Under the pieces are notes generated by a model that worked only from the letters and a program-made list of their open reading frames with translations, was not told where the DNA came from and searched no databases. This document shows, piece by piece, positions 1 through 10,600 of a stretch of DNA of 64,000 bases. Location of the stretch: positions 558,001 to 622,000 of the forward strand of contig NZ_JBIUAG010000001.1 in the NCBI RefSeq assembly GCF_044547355.1, in the 5' to 3' direction. Numbering within the stretch: position 1 is the first letter of the stretch; every line of letters starts with the position of its first letter. Origin of the DNA: Kutzneria sp044547355. Its GTDB lineage: Bacteria; Actinomycetota; Actinomycetes; Mycobacteriales; Pseudonocardiaceae. The translations under genes were made by a program, and so were the position numbers.

Positions 1-2
1 CT

Positions 3-1130
3 TTGGCTCCGGAGCTGCGCGAGCGCGCGGCGGAGATCGAGCAGCTCCGGCATCTGCCCGAGGACATCGTCGAGAAGCTGCGGGCGACCGGCATCTACCG
101 GGCCGGTTTCAGCCACGCGTGGGGCGGCCCGGACCTGTCCTCGTTGCAGGAGCTGGAGGTCATCGAGGCACTGTCCTATGGGGACGCTTCCGCCGCGTGG
201 TCTGCGGAGGTCTGCGCGCACACCGGGCACTTCGCGCGGTACCTGTCCCCCGTGGCGGCCAAGGAGATGTTCCCGCACCTCGACATCATCACCGCCGGCG
301 CACTGTTCCCGGTCGGCCGCGCGGAGATGGCGCCCGGCGGCTACCGGCTGTCCGGTCGATGGACCTTCGGCAGCGGCGTCACGACGTGTGACTGGGTGAT
401 CTCCGGCGCATTCGTCTTCCAGGACGGTCAGCCCTTCCCCGGCTCGGGCTCGCACGACTCGCGGCTGTTCATGGTCCGCCGCGAGGACGTGACCACTATG
501 GACAACTGGGAGACCACCGGCCTGGCCGGCACCGGCAGCTGCGACTACACGATCACCGACGTGTTCGTGCCCGAGGACCACGCGCTGGTGTTCAGCGAGC
601 TGCGCGACCCCGATTGCCGGCGCAACGAGCCGGAGACCTTCATGCGGTCCCTCCCCGGCGTGCCGCTGGGTGTAGCCCGCGCGGCGTTGGACCACGTCCG
701 CGAGCTGGCCACGACTCGGCGCTATCCCAACGGGGACCGCTGGGCCGACAACCGGCGCGTGCAGACGATCATCGCCGAGTGCGAGGCCGACTACCACGCC
801 AGCCGGCAGGGCGTGCGGGGTGCGCTGACGAGGCTGGAAGAAGTGTTGGGCGACAACGGAACTCTGGACGACCTGACCGTCGACGAGCGGGCCGTGCTGC
901 CGCTGTCCCGGTTGCACGCGTTCCGGACCGCGCGCTCGATCGTCACCCGGCTCTACGACCTGCTGCAAACCGCGTCGATCCACCGCGCCTCGCCGATGGA
1001 CCGCTGGCTGCGGGACACCACGACCATGTGCCAGCACCTGTTCGCGCAGGAGCGGATCCTGCAGTCCGGCGGCGCCCACCTGCTGGGCGGCGCCCCCGAG
1101 TTCGGCCTGTGCCTGGGCATCGCGAGATAG
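3..1130 (+). CDS. Acyl-CoA dehydrogenase-like flavin-dependent hydroxylase (5' end cut by window)
   Basis: About 375 residues with the acyl-CoA dehydrogenase fold as used by two-component flavin hydroxylases (HsaA/HpaB-like, group D). The order fits: an N-terminal helical part, a middle beta-domain containing GGYRLSGRWTFGSG and a motif ending in FVPEDHALVF, then a helical C-terminus with AQERILQSGGAHLLGGAPEFG. The open frame runs to the left edge and the only start there is a TTG at base 3, so the true start is probably outside the window. The stop is 13 bp before the ATP-grasp gene, and the flavoprotein KMO homologue follows, so the three look co-transcribed. Such enzymes hydroxylate aromatic or other small substrates using reduced flavin from a partner reductase. 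The substrate is unknown, and a true acyl-CoA dehydrogenase is less likely. Confidence 0.7.
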   Translation: MAPELRERAAEIEQLRHLPEDIVEKLRATGIYRAGFSHAWGGPDLSSLQELEVIEALSYGDASAAWSAEVCAHTGHFARYLSPVAAKEMFPHLDIITAGALFPVGRAEMAPGGYRLSGRWTFGSGVTTCDWVISGAFVFQDGQPFPGSGSHDSRLFMVRREDVTTMDNWETTGLAGTGSCDYTITDVFVPEDHALVFSELRDPDCRRNEPETFMRSLPGVPLGVARAALDHVRELATTRRYPNGDRWADNRRVQTIIAECEADYHASRQGVRGALTRLEEVLGDNGTLDDLTVDERAVLPLSRLHAFRTARSIVTRLYDLLQTASIHRASPMDRWLRDTTTMCQHLFAQERILQSGGAHLLGGAPEFGLCLGIAR

Positions 1131-1143
1131 AGGAGCCACTGCC

Positions 1144-2409
1144 GTGACCGATCGACCGATCATCCTGGTGGGCTTTGTGTCGGCGCTGAAGGTGCTGGCC
1201 GAGTTCCTGCCGGAGCAGTCGCTGATCATCATCGAGGAGCCGGACGTCGTGCGGAAGCGGGACGTCCGCGGGCACATCGCCGACTCGAAGCTGGTGCGTG
1301 AGCTCATCGAGTGGGAGTACCAGCTGCCCGGCTCGGCCGACACCCTGCTGGCTGCCCGGCCCGACCTCACCGCGTCGGCGGTGGTGCCTCTGGTCGAGTA
1401 CGCGACGCCGTGCGCGGCCCGGCTGGCCGAGCGCCTCGGGGTGCCGGGGGCGACCTTGGGCGCGGCCGAGCTGTTGCGGGACAAGTCGTTGCTGCGCAAG
1501 GTGACGCGTGCCGCCGGCGTGCCCAATCCGGTGTCGGAGGAGGTGGCCTCGCCGGAGGAGGTGGTGGCATTCATGGCTGCCCACGACGCGCCGGTGATCC
1601 TCAAGCCGGCCAATCGGCAGGGCGCGGTCGGGACGCAGATCGTGCACGACGCGTCGTCGGTGCCGACGGTCTGGGCCGAGTGCACCCGGCACGACGAGGG
1701 CGTCTTCGTGCCCGACCGCGACCGGGCGGTGCGGATGCTGGTCGAGGAGTACATCGTCGGCCACGAGTACAGCGTGGAGATGGTCGTCCGCGACGGGCAG
1801 TCGCTGTTCTTCAACGTCACCGACAAGCTGCTCTACCCCGGCTCGCGGCCGATCGAGCTCGGGCACGTGCTGCCGGCGGCGATCTCCGGCGAGCTGGCCG
1901 ATTCGTTGCGGGACAGCACCTTGGCCGTGCTGCGGGCCGTCGGTTTCCACTCCGGTGTCGTGCACTGCGAGTGGATCGTCCGCGACGGCACGCCGTATCT
2001 CGTGGAGTGCGCCGGGCGGTTCCCGGGCGACGGCATCATCGAGATGATCGAGCGGGCCTACGGCGAACCCATCGGCCAGCACTACTTCTCGGTGATGCGC
2101 GGCCTCGAACCGCCGGTGCTGCCCACCGTCGCCCCGCAGGCGGCGGCCGTCCGCTTCATCTCGGTGGCGCCCGGTGAGATCCTCAGCATCGACGGCCTGG
2201 AGGAGGCCAAGGAGCTGCCCGGCGTGGTCAGCGTCGGTCTCGCGCCCGGCGTCGGCGACGTCGTGCCGGAGCTGCGCAGCTCATGGGACCGGCCGGGCTC
2301 GATCATGGTGCTCGCGCCCACCGCCGGCGAGGCGGTTCGCCTGGCGGAGAAGGCAATCGACCAGGTGCACGTCGTCACGACCGGGGGTCCGCAGTGGAAT
2401 TCACGGTAG
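1144..2409 (+). CDS. ATP-grasp domain carboxylate-amine ligase
   Basis: A 421-residue ATP-grasp enzyme. The N-terminal third is a Rossmann-like pre-ATP-grasp part; the centre carries the ATP-binding strand PVILKPANRQGAVGTQIV (about residues 150-167) and EEYIVGHEYSVEMV. The metal-binding end is HCEWIVRDGTPYLVECAGRF, with the expected acidic pair. The family joins a carboxylate, through an acyl phosphate, to an amine or other nucleophile. The GTG start follows an AGAGGAG ribosome site in the short gap after the hydroxylase, and the gene overlaps the next one by 16 bp, so translation is probably coupled. Neighbouring flavin hydroxylases suggest amide or peptide bond formation in a small-molecule pathway; the substrate cannot be read from sequence. 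Confidence 0.8.
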   Translation: MTDRPIILVGFVSALKVLAEFLPEQSLIIIEEPDVVRKRDVRGHIADSKLVRELIEWEYQLPGSADTLLAARPDLTASAVVPLVEYATPCAARLAERLGVPGATLGAAELLRDKSLLRKVTRAAGVPNPVSEEVASPEEVVAFMAAHDAPVILKPANRQGAVGTQIVHDASSVPTVWAECTRHDEGVFVPDRDRAVRMLVEEYIVGHEYSVEMVVRDGQSLFFNVTDKLLYPGSRPIELGHVLPAAISGELADSLRDSTLAVLRAVGFHSGVVHCEWIVRDGTPYLVECAGRFPGDGIIEMIERAYGEPIGQHYFSVMRGLEPPVLPTVAPQAAAVRFISVAPGEILSIDGLEEAKELPGVVSVGLAPGVGDVVPELRSSWDRPGSIMVLAPTAGEAVRLAEKAIDQVHVVTTGGPQWNSR

Positions 2410-3698
2410 TCGGGGCCGGCATGGCCGGCGCCTTCCTGGCGCTGGCGCTCGGCCGGCAGGGCCACACGGTCACCGTCTACGAGCGCCGGCCCGATCCGCG
2501 GCTCAACGCCGTGCACACCACCTCGATGAACCTCGGCCTGTCCGAGCGTGGTCTGCAAGCGTTGCAACGCCTGGGTTTGCGGGCGGAGATCACCCGGCAC
2601 GTCGTGCCCATGCGGGGGCGGATGGTGCACAACCCGGACCGCTCGCTGCGGTTCTCCAGCTACGGCGAGGGCGGCATTCTCGCCATCCAGCGCCATGATC
2701 TCGGCGTCGCGCTCATCGAGGCCGCCAGCCGGACCGGGGGCGTGCGGTTCGTGTTCGACACCCGCTGCGTCGGCATCGACAAGGACCTGCCCGCCGCCGA
2801 CTTCGTGTCCGAGTCCGGCGAGGCCTTCACCGTCACCCCCGATGTCATCGTCGGCGCCGACGGGGCTTTTTCCGTCGTGCGCAAGCACATGCAACGCGAC
2901 GAGCGGGCCGACTACTCGCAGGAGTTCCTGGAGTGGGGTTGGCGGGAACTGCACATCCCGGCCGGGACCGACGGCCGGCACCGCATGGCCGACGACGTGT
3001 TCCACCTGTGGCCGCGGGGCGAGACCATGATGTTCGCCCACCCCAACCTCGACGGCTCGTTCACCTGCTCCTGCGTGCTGCCGTTCCAGGGTCCGCGCAG
3101 CTTCGCCGCCCTCCGCACCGCCGACGACGTCGACACGCTGTTCCGCACGCTGTTCCCCGACGTCCTCGACCTCGTGCCCGACGTCGGCAAGGTCTTCCTC
3201 GACCAGCCCACGTTCAAACTCGTCACCACCCGCACCTCGCCGTGGCACCACGACGGCAAGGTCGTGCTCATCGGCGACGCCTGCCACGCCGTCTATCCCT
3301 TCCTGGCCCAGGGCATGAACGCCGCCTTCGAGGACGGACTCGAACTGGCCGACTCCTTCGCCGCCTTCCCCTCCGACTCCCCAGCCGCCCTGTCGCGCTT
3401 CTACCGGCGGCGCAAGCCCGACACCGATGCCCTGGCCGACATGTCCCGCCAGAACTTCGCCGAACTCCGCGACACTGTTCGCTCTCCGGCCGTGCGACTG
3501 GAGAAGGCGTGCGACGTGGTGCTGGAGAAGATCCTTCGGCACCGGTGGATGCCCCTGCACGCCATGGTCACCAACACCACCATGCCCTACGCCGCCGCTC
3601 GGCACCGTGCCCACCGCCAACACCGCATCCTCCAGGCCGCCGCGGCGACGCTCGGCGTGCTGGCGGTCGGCGCGGCGGCGCGGCGGTTCCTGCGCTGA
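2394..3698 (+). CDS. FAD monooxygenase, kynurenine 3-monooxygenase-like
   Basis: A 434-residue class A flavin monooxygenase. It has the N-terminal dinucleotide fold GAGMAGAFLALALGRQGHTV, the KMO-family segment MNLGLSERGLQALQRLGL (family usually S-INLALSERG), IQRHDLG, and the second FAD motif IGDACHAVYPFLAQGMNAAF (KMO: GDAAHAMVPFFGQGMNAGFED). A hydrophobic stretch lies at the very C-terminus, where KMO has its membrane anchor. In tryptophan catabolism KMO makes 3-hydroxykynurenine. Here the neighbours are an ATP-grasp ligase and an acyl-CoA-dehydrogenase-like hydroxylase rather than kynureninase or 3-HAO, so a role in secondary metabolism is plausible. I chose the GTG at 2394 because the protein then begins directly at the FAD strand; the start overlaps the ligase end. 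Exact substrate unproven. Confidence 0.8.
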   Translation: MEFTVVGAGMAGAFLALALGRQGHTVTVYERRPDPRLNAVHTTSMNLGLSERGLQALQRLGLRAEITRHVVPMRGRMVHNPDRSLRFSSYGEGGILAIQRHDLGVALIEAASRTGGVRFVFDTRCVGIDKDLPAADFVSESGEAFTVTPDVIVGADGAFSVVRKHMQRDERADYSQEFLEWGWRELHIPAGTDGRHRMADDVFHLWPRGETMMFAHPNLDGSFTCSCVLPFQGPRSFAALRTADDVDTLFRTLFPDVLDLVPDVGKVFLDQPTFKLVTTRTSPWHHDGKVVLIGDACHAVYPFLAQGMNAAFEDGLELADSFAAFPSDSPAALSRFYRRRKPDTDALADMSRQNFAELRDTVRSPAVRLEKACDVVLEKILRHRWMPLHAMVTNTTMPYAAARHRAHRQHRILQAAAATLGVLAVGAAARRFLR

Positions 3699-3816
3699 CC
3701 GCGGTCCGCCGGCCGCGGCAGTGGCTGCGGCCGGCGGACCGGCGATCGCCTGCCCCAACGGGCGGCGTCCCCTCGGATCGACCCCGGCCTCCGGTCGTGA
3801 TCACTACGCTGGCAAC

Positions 3817-4998
3817 GTGAGGATCCTGCTGTTGACGGCCGGCAGCCGCGGCGACGTGGAGCCGTTCCTGGCGCTGGGCCGACGGGCGGTCCGCGACGGC
3901 CACACCGTGCGGATCGGCGTCACCAGGGAGTTCGTGGCCACGGCCGAGAAGGCGGACCTGGACGCCGCCGCGCTCGACGCGAACTACGCGGAGCTGGTGG
4001 CCGAGCAGGGCGTGTCGCCGCTGGCGGCGATGCGGTCGTTCCGCAGCACGATCATGCCCATGATGACGGCTCTGCTGCGTTCGACGACCGCGGTGGCCAC
4101 CGCCTTCCGCCCGGATGTCCTTGTCTACCATCCGAAACTGCTCGCCGCCCCGCTGGCCGCGGCGGCGTTGGACGTGCCGGCGGTGCTGGCCGAGATCGTG
4201 CCGGTGGTCACGCCGACCCGGGAGTTCCCGGCCGCCGGCGTCACCACCGCCAACCTGGGGCCGTTCAACCGGATCACCTTCCGGGCCACAGAAGCGGCCA
4301 ACCGGATGTTCGCGAAACCGTTGCGGGAGCTGCGATCCGAGCTCGCCCTGCCGGCACGGGGCCCCATTCCCGGCCCGGCCCGCGCACTCGTTCCGGTCAG
4401 CCCCGCGCTGCTGCGCCGGCCGGCCGACTGGCCGGAGACCACCGTGATCACCGGCCAGTGGCACGAGCCCGACACGACCGAACCCGATGCCGAGACGGCC
4501 GAGTTCCTGGCCGGTGGCAACGTCATCTACGCCGGCTTCGGCTCGATGGCGGTCGGGGACGCGCGCGAGCGGGCCAACGCCGTCGTCGCCGCGGCCCGCG
4601 CCGTGGGCCATCGGGTGCTGCTGGTCACCGGCTGGGGCGGACTCGCCTCCCCCGACGACCCGACCGACGTCCTGGTGCGGAAATCGGTTCCCCACCACGG
4701 AGTCCTGCCCCGCTGCGTCGCCGCCGTCCATCACGGCGGGGCCGGCACGGTCCACGCGGTGGTGCGGGCCGGGCTGCCGTCGGTGGTCGTGCCGTTCCTG
4801 GCCGACCAACCGTTCTGGGCCGGTCTCCTCCACCGCCAGGGCCTCGCCGCCGAGCCGCTCCCGGTCCGCCGGCTCACCGCCGACCGCCTCGCCCGACGGC
4901 TGGCCACGCTGCCGACGCCGGCCGCCGCCGCGATCGCCGCGGAGCGACTGGCCACCGAGGACGGGTGTGACCTGGCTCTCACGACGATCGCCGGTTGA
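3817..4998 (+). CDS. Glycosyltransferase family 1 (MGT/sterol glucosyltransferase-like)
   Basis: A 393-residue GT-B glycosyltransferase. The N-terminus RILLLTAGSRGDVEPFLALG is the hallmark of the sterol/macrolide glucosyltransferase group. The C-terminal donor domain has VIYAGFGSMAVGD and the nucleotide-sugar motif VAAVHHGGAGTVHAVVRAGLPSVVVPF followed by DQPFWAGLLHRQGL. Such enzymes move a sugar from a UDP- or dTDP-sugar to a hydrophobic acceptor. The GTG start has no ribosome site; TACGCT lies 6 nt before it, so the transcript is probably leaderless. The gene stands alone behind the KMO-like gene with a 118-bp gap, so it need not belong to that group. The acceptor is unknown. Confidence 0.85.
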   Translation: MRILLLTAGSRGDVEPFLALGRRAVRDGHTVRIGVTREFVATAEKADLDAAALDANYAELVAEQGVSPLAAMRSFRSTIMPMMTALLRSTTAVATAFRPDVLVYHPKLLAAPLAAAALDVPAVLAEIVPVVTPTREFPAAGVTTANLGPFNRITFRATEAANRMFAKPLRELRSELALPARGPIPGPARALVPVSPALLRRPADWPETTVITGQWHEPDTTEPDAETAEFLAGGNVIYAGFGSMAVGDARERANAVVAAARAVGHRVLLVTGWGGLASPDDPTDVLVRKSVPHHGVLPRCVAAVHHGGAGTVHAVVRAGLPSVVVPFLADQPFWAGLLHRQGLAAEPLPVRRLTADRLARRLATLPTPAAAAIAAERLATEDGCDLALTTIAG

Positions 4999-5270
4999 CC
5001 CGGGCGCAGAAGCATGCCACCGGTCCCCCGGGGCCGGCCACCCTTTCTTGTTCACAGCAATAAAATTCGGTCACGTAACCCGAGTGGATGGCAGCCGTTC
5101 GTCGCAATAACGCCGTTCAGGCGATTCATGCGAACTTCACTACCTTCGTCGGTTGCTCCCGGTTCGCCGAGCCCGGATCCTGGTCCGCGGTCGACGCATC
5201 CTTCCACCTCTGTCGGACACGGCCGCCGGACGCGGACCGAGTCAACCCCTGCTCGGAGGAGAACCTGCCG

Positions 5271-7550
5271 ATGATCCTGAGACGCACCACCGTCGTCGTC
5301 GCGGCCGGCCTGCTGGTCGCCGCCGTCACCACCAGCACGGCCGCACAGGCGCAACCCACCCCGAACACCGCGTCCCCGCTCACCGCGGACGCCATGGCCG
5401 TCAACGCCGCGCAGAGCCTGGTCGCCTCGCGGCCGGCCGCCCTGCACGCCAGCGCCGACGACGCGTTCGTCGAGCACAGCTTGATCTCCTCCACCAACGG
5501 GATGAAGTACGTCCCGTACGACCGCACCTACAAGGGACTGCCGGTCGTCGGCGGCGACTTCGTGGTGGCCACCAACTCCACCGGCCAGGTCGTGTCCACG
5601 TCCGTGGCCCAGGACAAGACCATCAGCCTGGCCTCGATCACGCCCACGCTGTCGGCCAAGGACGCCGAGGCCACGGCCCGCGCCCAGTTGTCCACCGTGG
5701 ACAACGTCGGCGCCGCCCAGCTGGTGACCTTCGCGCTCGGCACGCCCACGCTGGCCTGGCAGAGCACCGTGACCGGCGTCAAGGACGGCGAGCCCAGCAA
5801 GCTCGACGTCGTCGTGGACGCCACCACCGGCAAGGTGTTGCACACCCAGGAACACGTCCTGTTCGGCGACGGAACGTCCGCGTGGAACGGTCCGAACCCG
5901 GTGCACCTGGACACCACCCACTCGGGCAGCAACTTCTCGCTGAAGGACCCGGTGCTGACCAACGTCAGCTGCCAGGACGCCGCCAACAACACCACCTTCA
6001 CCAAGACCTCCGACACCTGGGGCACCGGCAACGCCACCAGCAAGGAGACCGGCTGCGTCGACGCGCTGTTCGGCGTGCAGACCGAGAACAAGATGCTGTC
6101 GCAGTGGCTGGGCCGCAACAGCTTCGACGGCAGCGGCGGCGGCTGGCCGATCCGCGTCGGGCTGGCCGACGAGAACGCCTACTACGACGGCAGCCAGGTC
6201 CAGATCGGGCACAACTCGAACAACCAGTGGATCGGCTCGATCGACGTGGTGGCCCACGAGCACGGCCACGGCATCGACGACCACACGCCGGGCGGCATCT
6301 CCGGCAACGGCACCCAGGAGTTCGTCGCCGACGTGTTCGGCGCGTCCACCGAGTGGTTCGCCAACGAGCCGTCGCCCTACGACGTGCCCGACTTCCTGGT
6401 CGGCGAGCAGATCAACCTGGTCGGCTCCGGCCCGATCCGCAACATGTACAACCCCTCGGCCCTTGGCGACAAGAACTGCTACGACAGCTCCATCCCCAGC
6501 ACCGAGGTGCACGCCGCGGCCGGCCCCGGCAACCACTGGTTCTACCTGCTGGCCGAGGGCACGAACCCGACCAACGGCCAGCCCACCAGCACCACCTGCA
6601 ACAGCAGCACCGTGACCGGGCTGGGCGTGCAGAACGCGCTGAAGATCTTCTACAACGCGATGCTGCTCAAGACCACCGGCAGCTCCTACCTCAAGTACCG
6701 GACCTGGACGCTGACCGCGGCCAAGAACCTGTTCCCGGGTAGCTGCACCGAGTTCAACACGGTCAAGGCGGCGTGGGACGCGATCAGCGTGCCGGCCCAG
6801 ACGGCCGACCCCACGTGCAGCGCCACCGGCACGGTGACGGTGTCCAACCCCGGCAACCAGTCCACCACCACCGGCGCGGCCGTGAACCTGCCGCTGTCGG
6901 CCAGCGGCGGCACCGCGCCGTACAGCTGGACGGCCACCGGCCTGCCGGCCGGCCTGTCGATCAACGCCTCGACCGGCGTGATCTCCGGCACCGCCACCAC
7001 CGCCGGCACCAGCAACGTGACGGTGACCGCCACCGACAGCGCCAGCCACAGCGGCTCCGCCTCGTTCAGCTGGACGGTCGGCACCGTGAGCGGCAACTGC
7101 ACCGGCCAGAAGCTCGGCAACCCCGGCTTCGAGTCCGGCAACACCGTCTGGACCGCGACCTCCGGGGTCATCGCCCAGAACGGCTCGCAGCAGCCCACCC
7201 ACGGCGGCACCTGGAACGCCTGGCTGGACGGCTACGGCACCGCCCACACCGACACGCTGTCCCAGTCGGTGGCCATCCCGGCCGGCTGCCACGCCACGCT
7301 GACGTTCTGGCTGCACATCGACTCGGGCGAGACGACCACCACCACCCAGTACGACAAGCTGACCGTCACCGGCGGCACCACCACGCTGGCGACCTACTCC
7401 AACCTGAACAAGGCCTCCGGGTACGTCCAGAAGACGATCGACGTCTCGTCGTTCGCCGGCTCGACCCTCGCGCTGAAGTTCACCGCGGTGGAGGACAGCT
7501 CGCTGCAGACGTCGTTCGTCGTGGACGACACCGCATTGACGCTGAGCTGA
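5271..7550 (+). CDS. Secreted M4 (thermolysin-like) metallopeptidase with Ig-like and C-terminal beta domains
   Basis: A 759-residue secreted protease. A Sec signal peptide (residues 1 to about 25) is followed by an FTP/PepSY propeptide (about 25-190) and the M4 catalytic domain (about 200-520). Its zinc motif HEHGH is at residues 329-333, and the downstream ligand is Glu350 in GTQEFVAD. Then come a putative Ig domain (He_PIG type, SASGGTAPYSWTATGLPAG, about 525-600) and a C-terminal beta-sandwich starting LGNPGFESGNTVW, like those of other actinobacterial exoenzymes. I chose ATG 5271 because GGAGGAGAAC sits 7 nt before it and the signal peptide begins there. An in-frame start at 5088 would add an unlikely 61-residue N-terminus. 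A strong terminator follows. The GNPGFE segment resembles the GLETGALSPW segment of the chitinase at 59627. Confidence 0.9.
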   Translation: MILRRTTVVVAAGLLVAAVTTSTAAQAQPTPNTASPLTADAMAVNAAQSLVASRPAALHASADDAFVEHSLISSTNGMKYVPYDRTYKGLPVVGGDFVVATNSTGQVVSTSVAQDKTISLASITPTLSAKDAEATARAQLSTVDNVGAAQLVTFALGTPTLAWQSTVTGVKDGEPSKLDVVVDATTGKVLHTQEHVLFGDGTSAWNGPNPVHLDTTHSGSNFSLKDPVLTNVSCQDAANNTTFTKTSDTWGTGNATSKETGCVDALFGVQTENKMLSQWLGRNSFDGSGGGWPIRVGLADENAYYDGSQVQIGHNSNNQWIGSIDVVAHEHGHGIDDHTPGGISGNGTQEFVADVFGASTEWFANEPSPYDVPDFLVGEQINLVGSGPIRNMYNPSALGDKNCYDSSIPSTEVHAAAGPGNHWFYLLAEGTNPTNGQPTSTTCNSSTVTGLGVQNALKIFYNAMLLKTTGSSYLKYRTWTLTAAKNLFPGSCTEFNTVKAAWDAISVPAQTADPTCSATGTVTVSNPGNQSTTTGAAVNLPLSASGGTAPYSWTATGLPAGLSINASTGVISGTATTAGTSNVTVTATDSASHSGSASFSWTVGTVSGNCTGQKLGNPGFESGNTVWTATSGVIAQNGSQQPTHGGTWNAWLDGYGTAHTDTLSQSVAIPAGCHATLTFWLHIDSGETTTTTQYDKLTVTGGTTTLATYSNLNKASGYVQKTIDVSSFAGSTLALKFTAVEDSSLQTSFVVDDTALTLS

Positions 7551-7582
7551 ATCCCCTAGCGTCGACCACTTGCTGACCGGAG

Positions 7583-7612
7583 ACGGGGAGGGCCACCGGC
7601 CCTCCCCGTTTT
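7583..7612 (+). terminator. Rho-independent terminator after the M4 protease
   Basis: A perfect 12-bp stem ACGGGGAGGGCC / GGCCCTCCCCGT with a 3-nt loop, followed by TTTT, lies 33 bp after the protease stop. It also sits between the convergent ends of the protease and the S9/S12 fusion gene, so it may stop transcription from both sides. Confidence 0.85.
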
Positions 7613-7625
7613 CGCTGCCCGGGGG

Positions 7626-10600
7626 TCAGGTTCGGGGGTAGGAGCGGACGCCGGACTGGAGGTAGGACTCGCCGGTGGGCAGGGTGTAGAAGACGACCGC
7701 CGACCACGACACCCTGCCCTCCGGGCGGTAGACGAACAGGGTGTCGGTCACCGGCAGCAGGTCGTACTCGACGACCGGCTCCGGGACGACGTCGGCGAGC
7801 AGCCCGGTGACGGTGGCCCGCAGCCGCAAGCCGTTGTCGCCCTGGAAGATCTCGACCCGGTTGCCGGCCCGCTCGTAGGCGCCGACGACCGCCGCGGTGT
7901 CCACTGTGGGCGGTCGGGCCGGCGGCTCCACCGGGCGCGGCACGGTGATGCCGGCCAGCTCGGCGAACATCTCACCGAACAGGTCGCGGTAGAGGTCCCC
8001 GGTGTTGCCGCCGTTGGCGAGCACCGTGATGGCCAGCCCGAACTCGGGCACGATCCGCAGGAACGCCGACTGGCCGCGGGTGTTGCCGTCGTGGCCGATG
8101 ATCCGGTGGCCGTCCCAGTCGAACAGCATCCAGCCGAGGCCCCAGGAGTCGCAGATGGTGTGCCGGTTGGGCACATCCACCTGCCACTCGGTCATCGCCG
8201 CCGCGGACGCCTCGCTGAGCAGGTCCGCGCCGCCGTCGAGGTGCATCCGGGCGAACGCCAACACGTCGGCGGCGGACGCGGTGATCAGACCGGCCGGGCC
8301 GAGGTTGCGGGGCAGCATGAAGTCCTTGACTGGCCTGAGTTCCTCGCCCTCGGCCGCTTCATGACCGACGGCGGCGCCGAGCGGGACCGCTTCCTCGGGC
8401 AGCGTGACCGTGCGCTTAAGGCCGAGCGCAGTGATCAGCCGTTCGCGAAGCGCGGCGTCCCAGGTCTGGCCGGTGACCTGCTCGATCACCCGCCCGGCCA
8501 GCACGAATCCCGCATTGCTGTAGGACATGGTCGCGCCGAGCGGGTGCACCTGCGCGGCCTGGTCCAGCCCGTCGACGTACTTCTGCACGCAGTCGTCGCC
8601 GCGGCCGGTGTCGACGAAGTGGTCGCCGTCGATGCCGCTGGTGTGGGTGACCAGGTGCCGCAGCGTCACCCGCTTGGCCACGTCCGGATCGGACAGTCGC
8701 AGCTCCGGCAGCACGTCGGCGACCGGCGCGTCGAGATCGAGCCGGCCATCGTCGACCAGCTGCATGATCATGGTGGTCGTCCAGACCTTGGTGATGGAGC
8801 CGATCTGGAACACCGAGTCGTCAGCCACCGCCGCGCCGGTGTTCTTGTCCAGCACGCCGAAACTCGCCTGGACCGACTCGTCACCGCGCAGGATGCCCAA
8901 CGCCGCCCCGGGCACGCCGTGCCGACGGCACAGCTCCGCCAGTCGCCGCCGCCAGTGCTCGACCCGAATCGGCTCCCGCTGTTCGACCCAGTCCACGATC
9001 CGCGTGCTGTAGTCCGCCCGATGGGACGGCCGCCCGTCGACGATGAACAGGTGCGACGCGCCCGGGTAGAGCACCATCCGCGTCGGCACACCCCGCGTGT
9101 ACAGGGCGTGGAACCATTGTTCAGCCTGGCCGACCGGGCAGCGTTCGTCGCTGCCGCCGTGCAGGATCAGCGTGGGCGTGCGTACATCGTCCACTCGGGA
9201 CATCGGGCTCTCGGTCGCCTCGCCCAACTCCTTGGTGGCGAAGTAGTGTCCGCCGTCCGACGTGCCGGTGAAGCTGGTCATGTCGCAGACCAAGCCACCG
9301 GCGACGGCCCGGGTGAAGCGGTTGTCGCGGCTGGTCAGATATGCCGTCATGTAACCGCCGTAGCTGTAGCCGCAGACGGCCAGCCGGTCCGGGTCGGCCA
9401 CGCCCTCGGCGACGAGTTGGTCCAGCGGCCCGAGAAAGTCCTCGACCTCGGTGCCCCAGCCGCCGATCGTCGCGGTGAAAAAGGCCTCGCCGTAGCCGTC
9501 GCTGGCCCGGGGGTTGAGCAACAGCACGGCCCAGCCCCGGTCAGCGAGCACCTGCCGGTAGATGTGCTCGGCGTCGGCGATGTCGTTGGAGGCGTTGTGC
9601 GGGCCGCCGTGGATGTCCAGCAGCAGCGGCAACGGCCCCTGGCGGCTAGGGTCGCGCAGCAACCACCCGTGCACGACGACGCCCTCAGAAGTGGTGAACT
9701 CCCTGTCCTCGTAGGCAAAGAGCTCGACATCGGCCGGGCTGTGGCTGGTGCGCACCTCGACCTCGCCGGTGGCCAGATCGACGACCGCGATCTCGCCGTA
9801 CGAACCCGTCGTGGCCAGCACGATCGCCGCATGGCCGCCGGCAATGTCCACACCGGAAACCAGACGACCCGCACCGCCGACCACTGGCCGAGCTTCGGCG
9901 CCGTCGACCACATACAGGTGCGTGTATCCACGATCGCGGACGCAGAAGTACACCGCGTCGCCGACCGACCGCGGCAGTGCCCCGGGATAGCCCGAACTAC
10001 CCGTCATCACGTTGCGGTCCAACGACTCGGCGAGATCGACGGTGTCCCCGCCGTCCAGCGGAACCCTGAGGAGCCGGGCATTCCCGACGGCTGCTGTCGA
10101 CGTGCCGACGACCAGGAGCGCGGTGCCGTCGGCGGTCCAGTCGGCCGTCACGCACACGCCTTCGCCACTGCCGACCAGCCGGGGCAGACCGCCAATCTCC
10201 ATGACGTAGGCGGCAGAACGGTAGGTGCGGTCCGCGTCGGCGTCCATCCCGGCGCAGAAGGCGATCCGCGTGCCGTCCGGCGACCAGGCCGGCGCGCCGG
10301 CGTGCCAGTCGCCCGAGGTGACCTGCTTGACCATGCCGGTGGCGACGTCGACGATGTGAATGTGGTTGCGCTTCAAGCCGATCAGGCCGGTTCCGTCGGC
10401 CTTGTGGCCAAGGCGGTCGATCACCAGCGGCCGGTCGGGCTCGTCCGGTCCGACCGGCGCGCTGTACGCGATCTTGGCGCCGTCCGGGCTCCACACCGGC
10501 GCGCCGGCGCCGGTGGTCGTGAGCGGCCGGGGTTCGCCGCCTTCGGCCGGCAGCAGCCAAATGTCCTTGTCCCGCAAGAAAGCGATCGTCGTCCCGTCCG

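Noticed and set aside
5088..5270. Upstream N-terminal extension of the M4 protease
   Set aside because: It would bury the signal peptide; a good ribosome site lies before ATG 5271.
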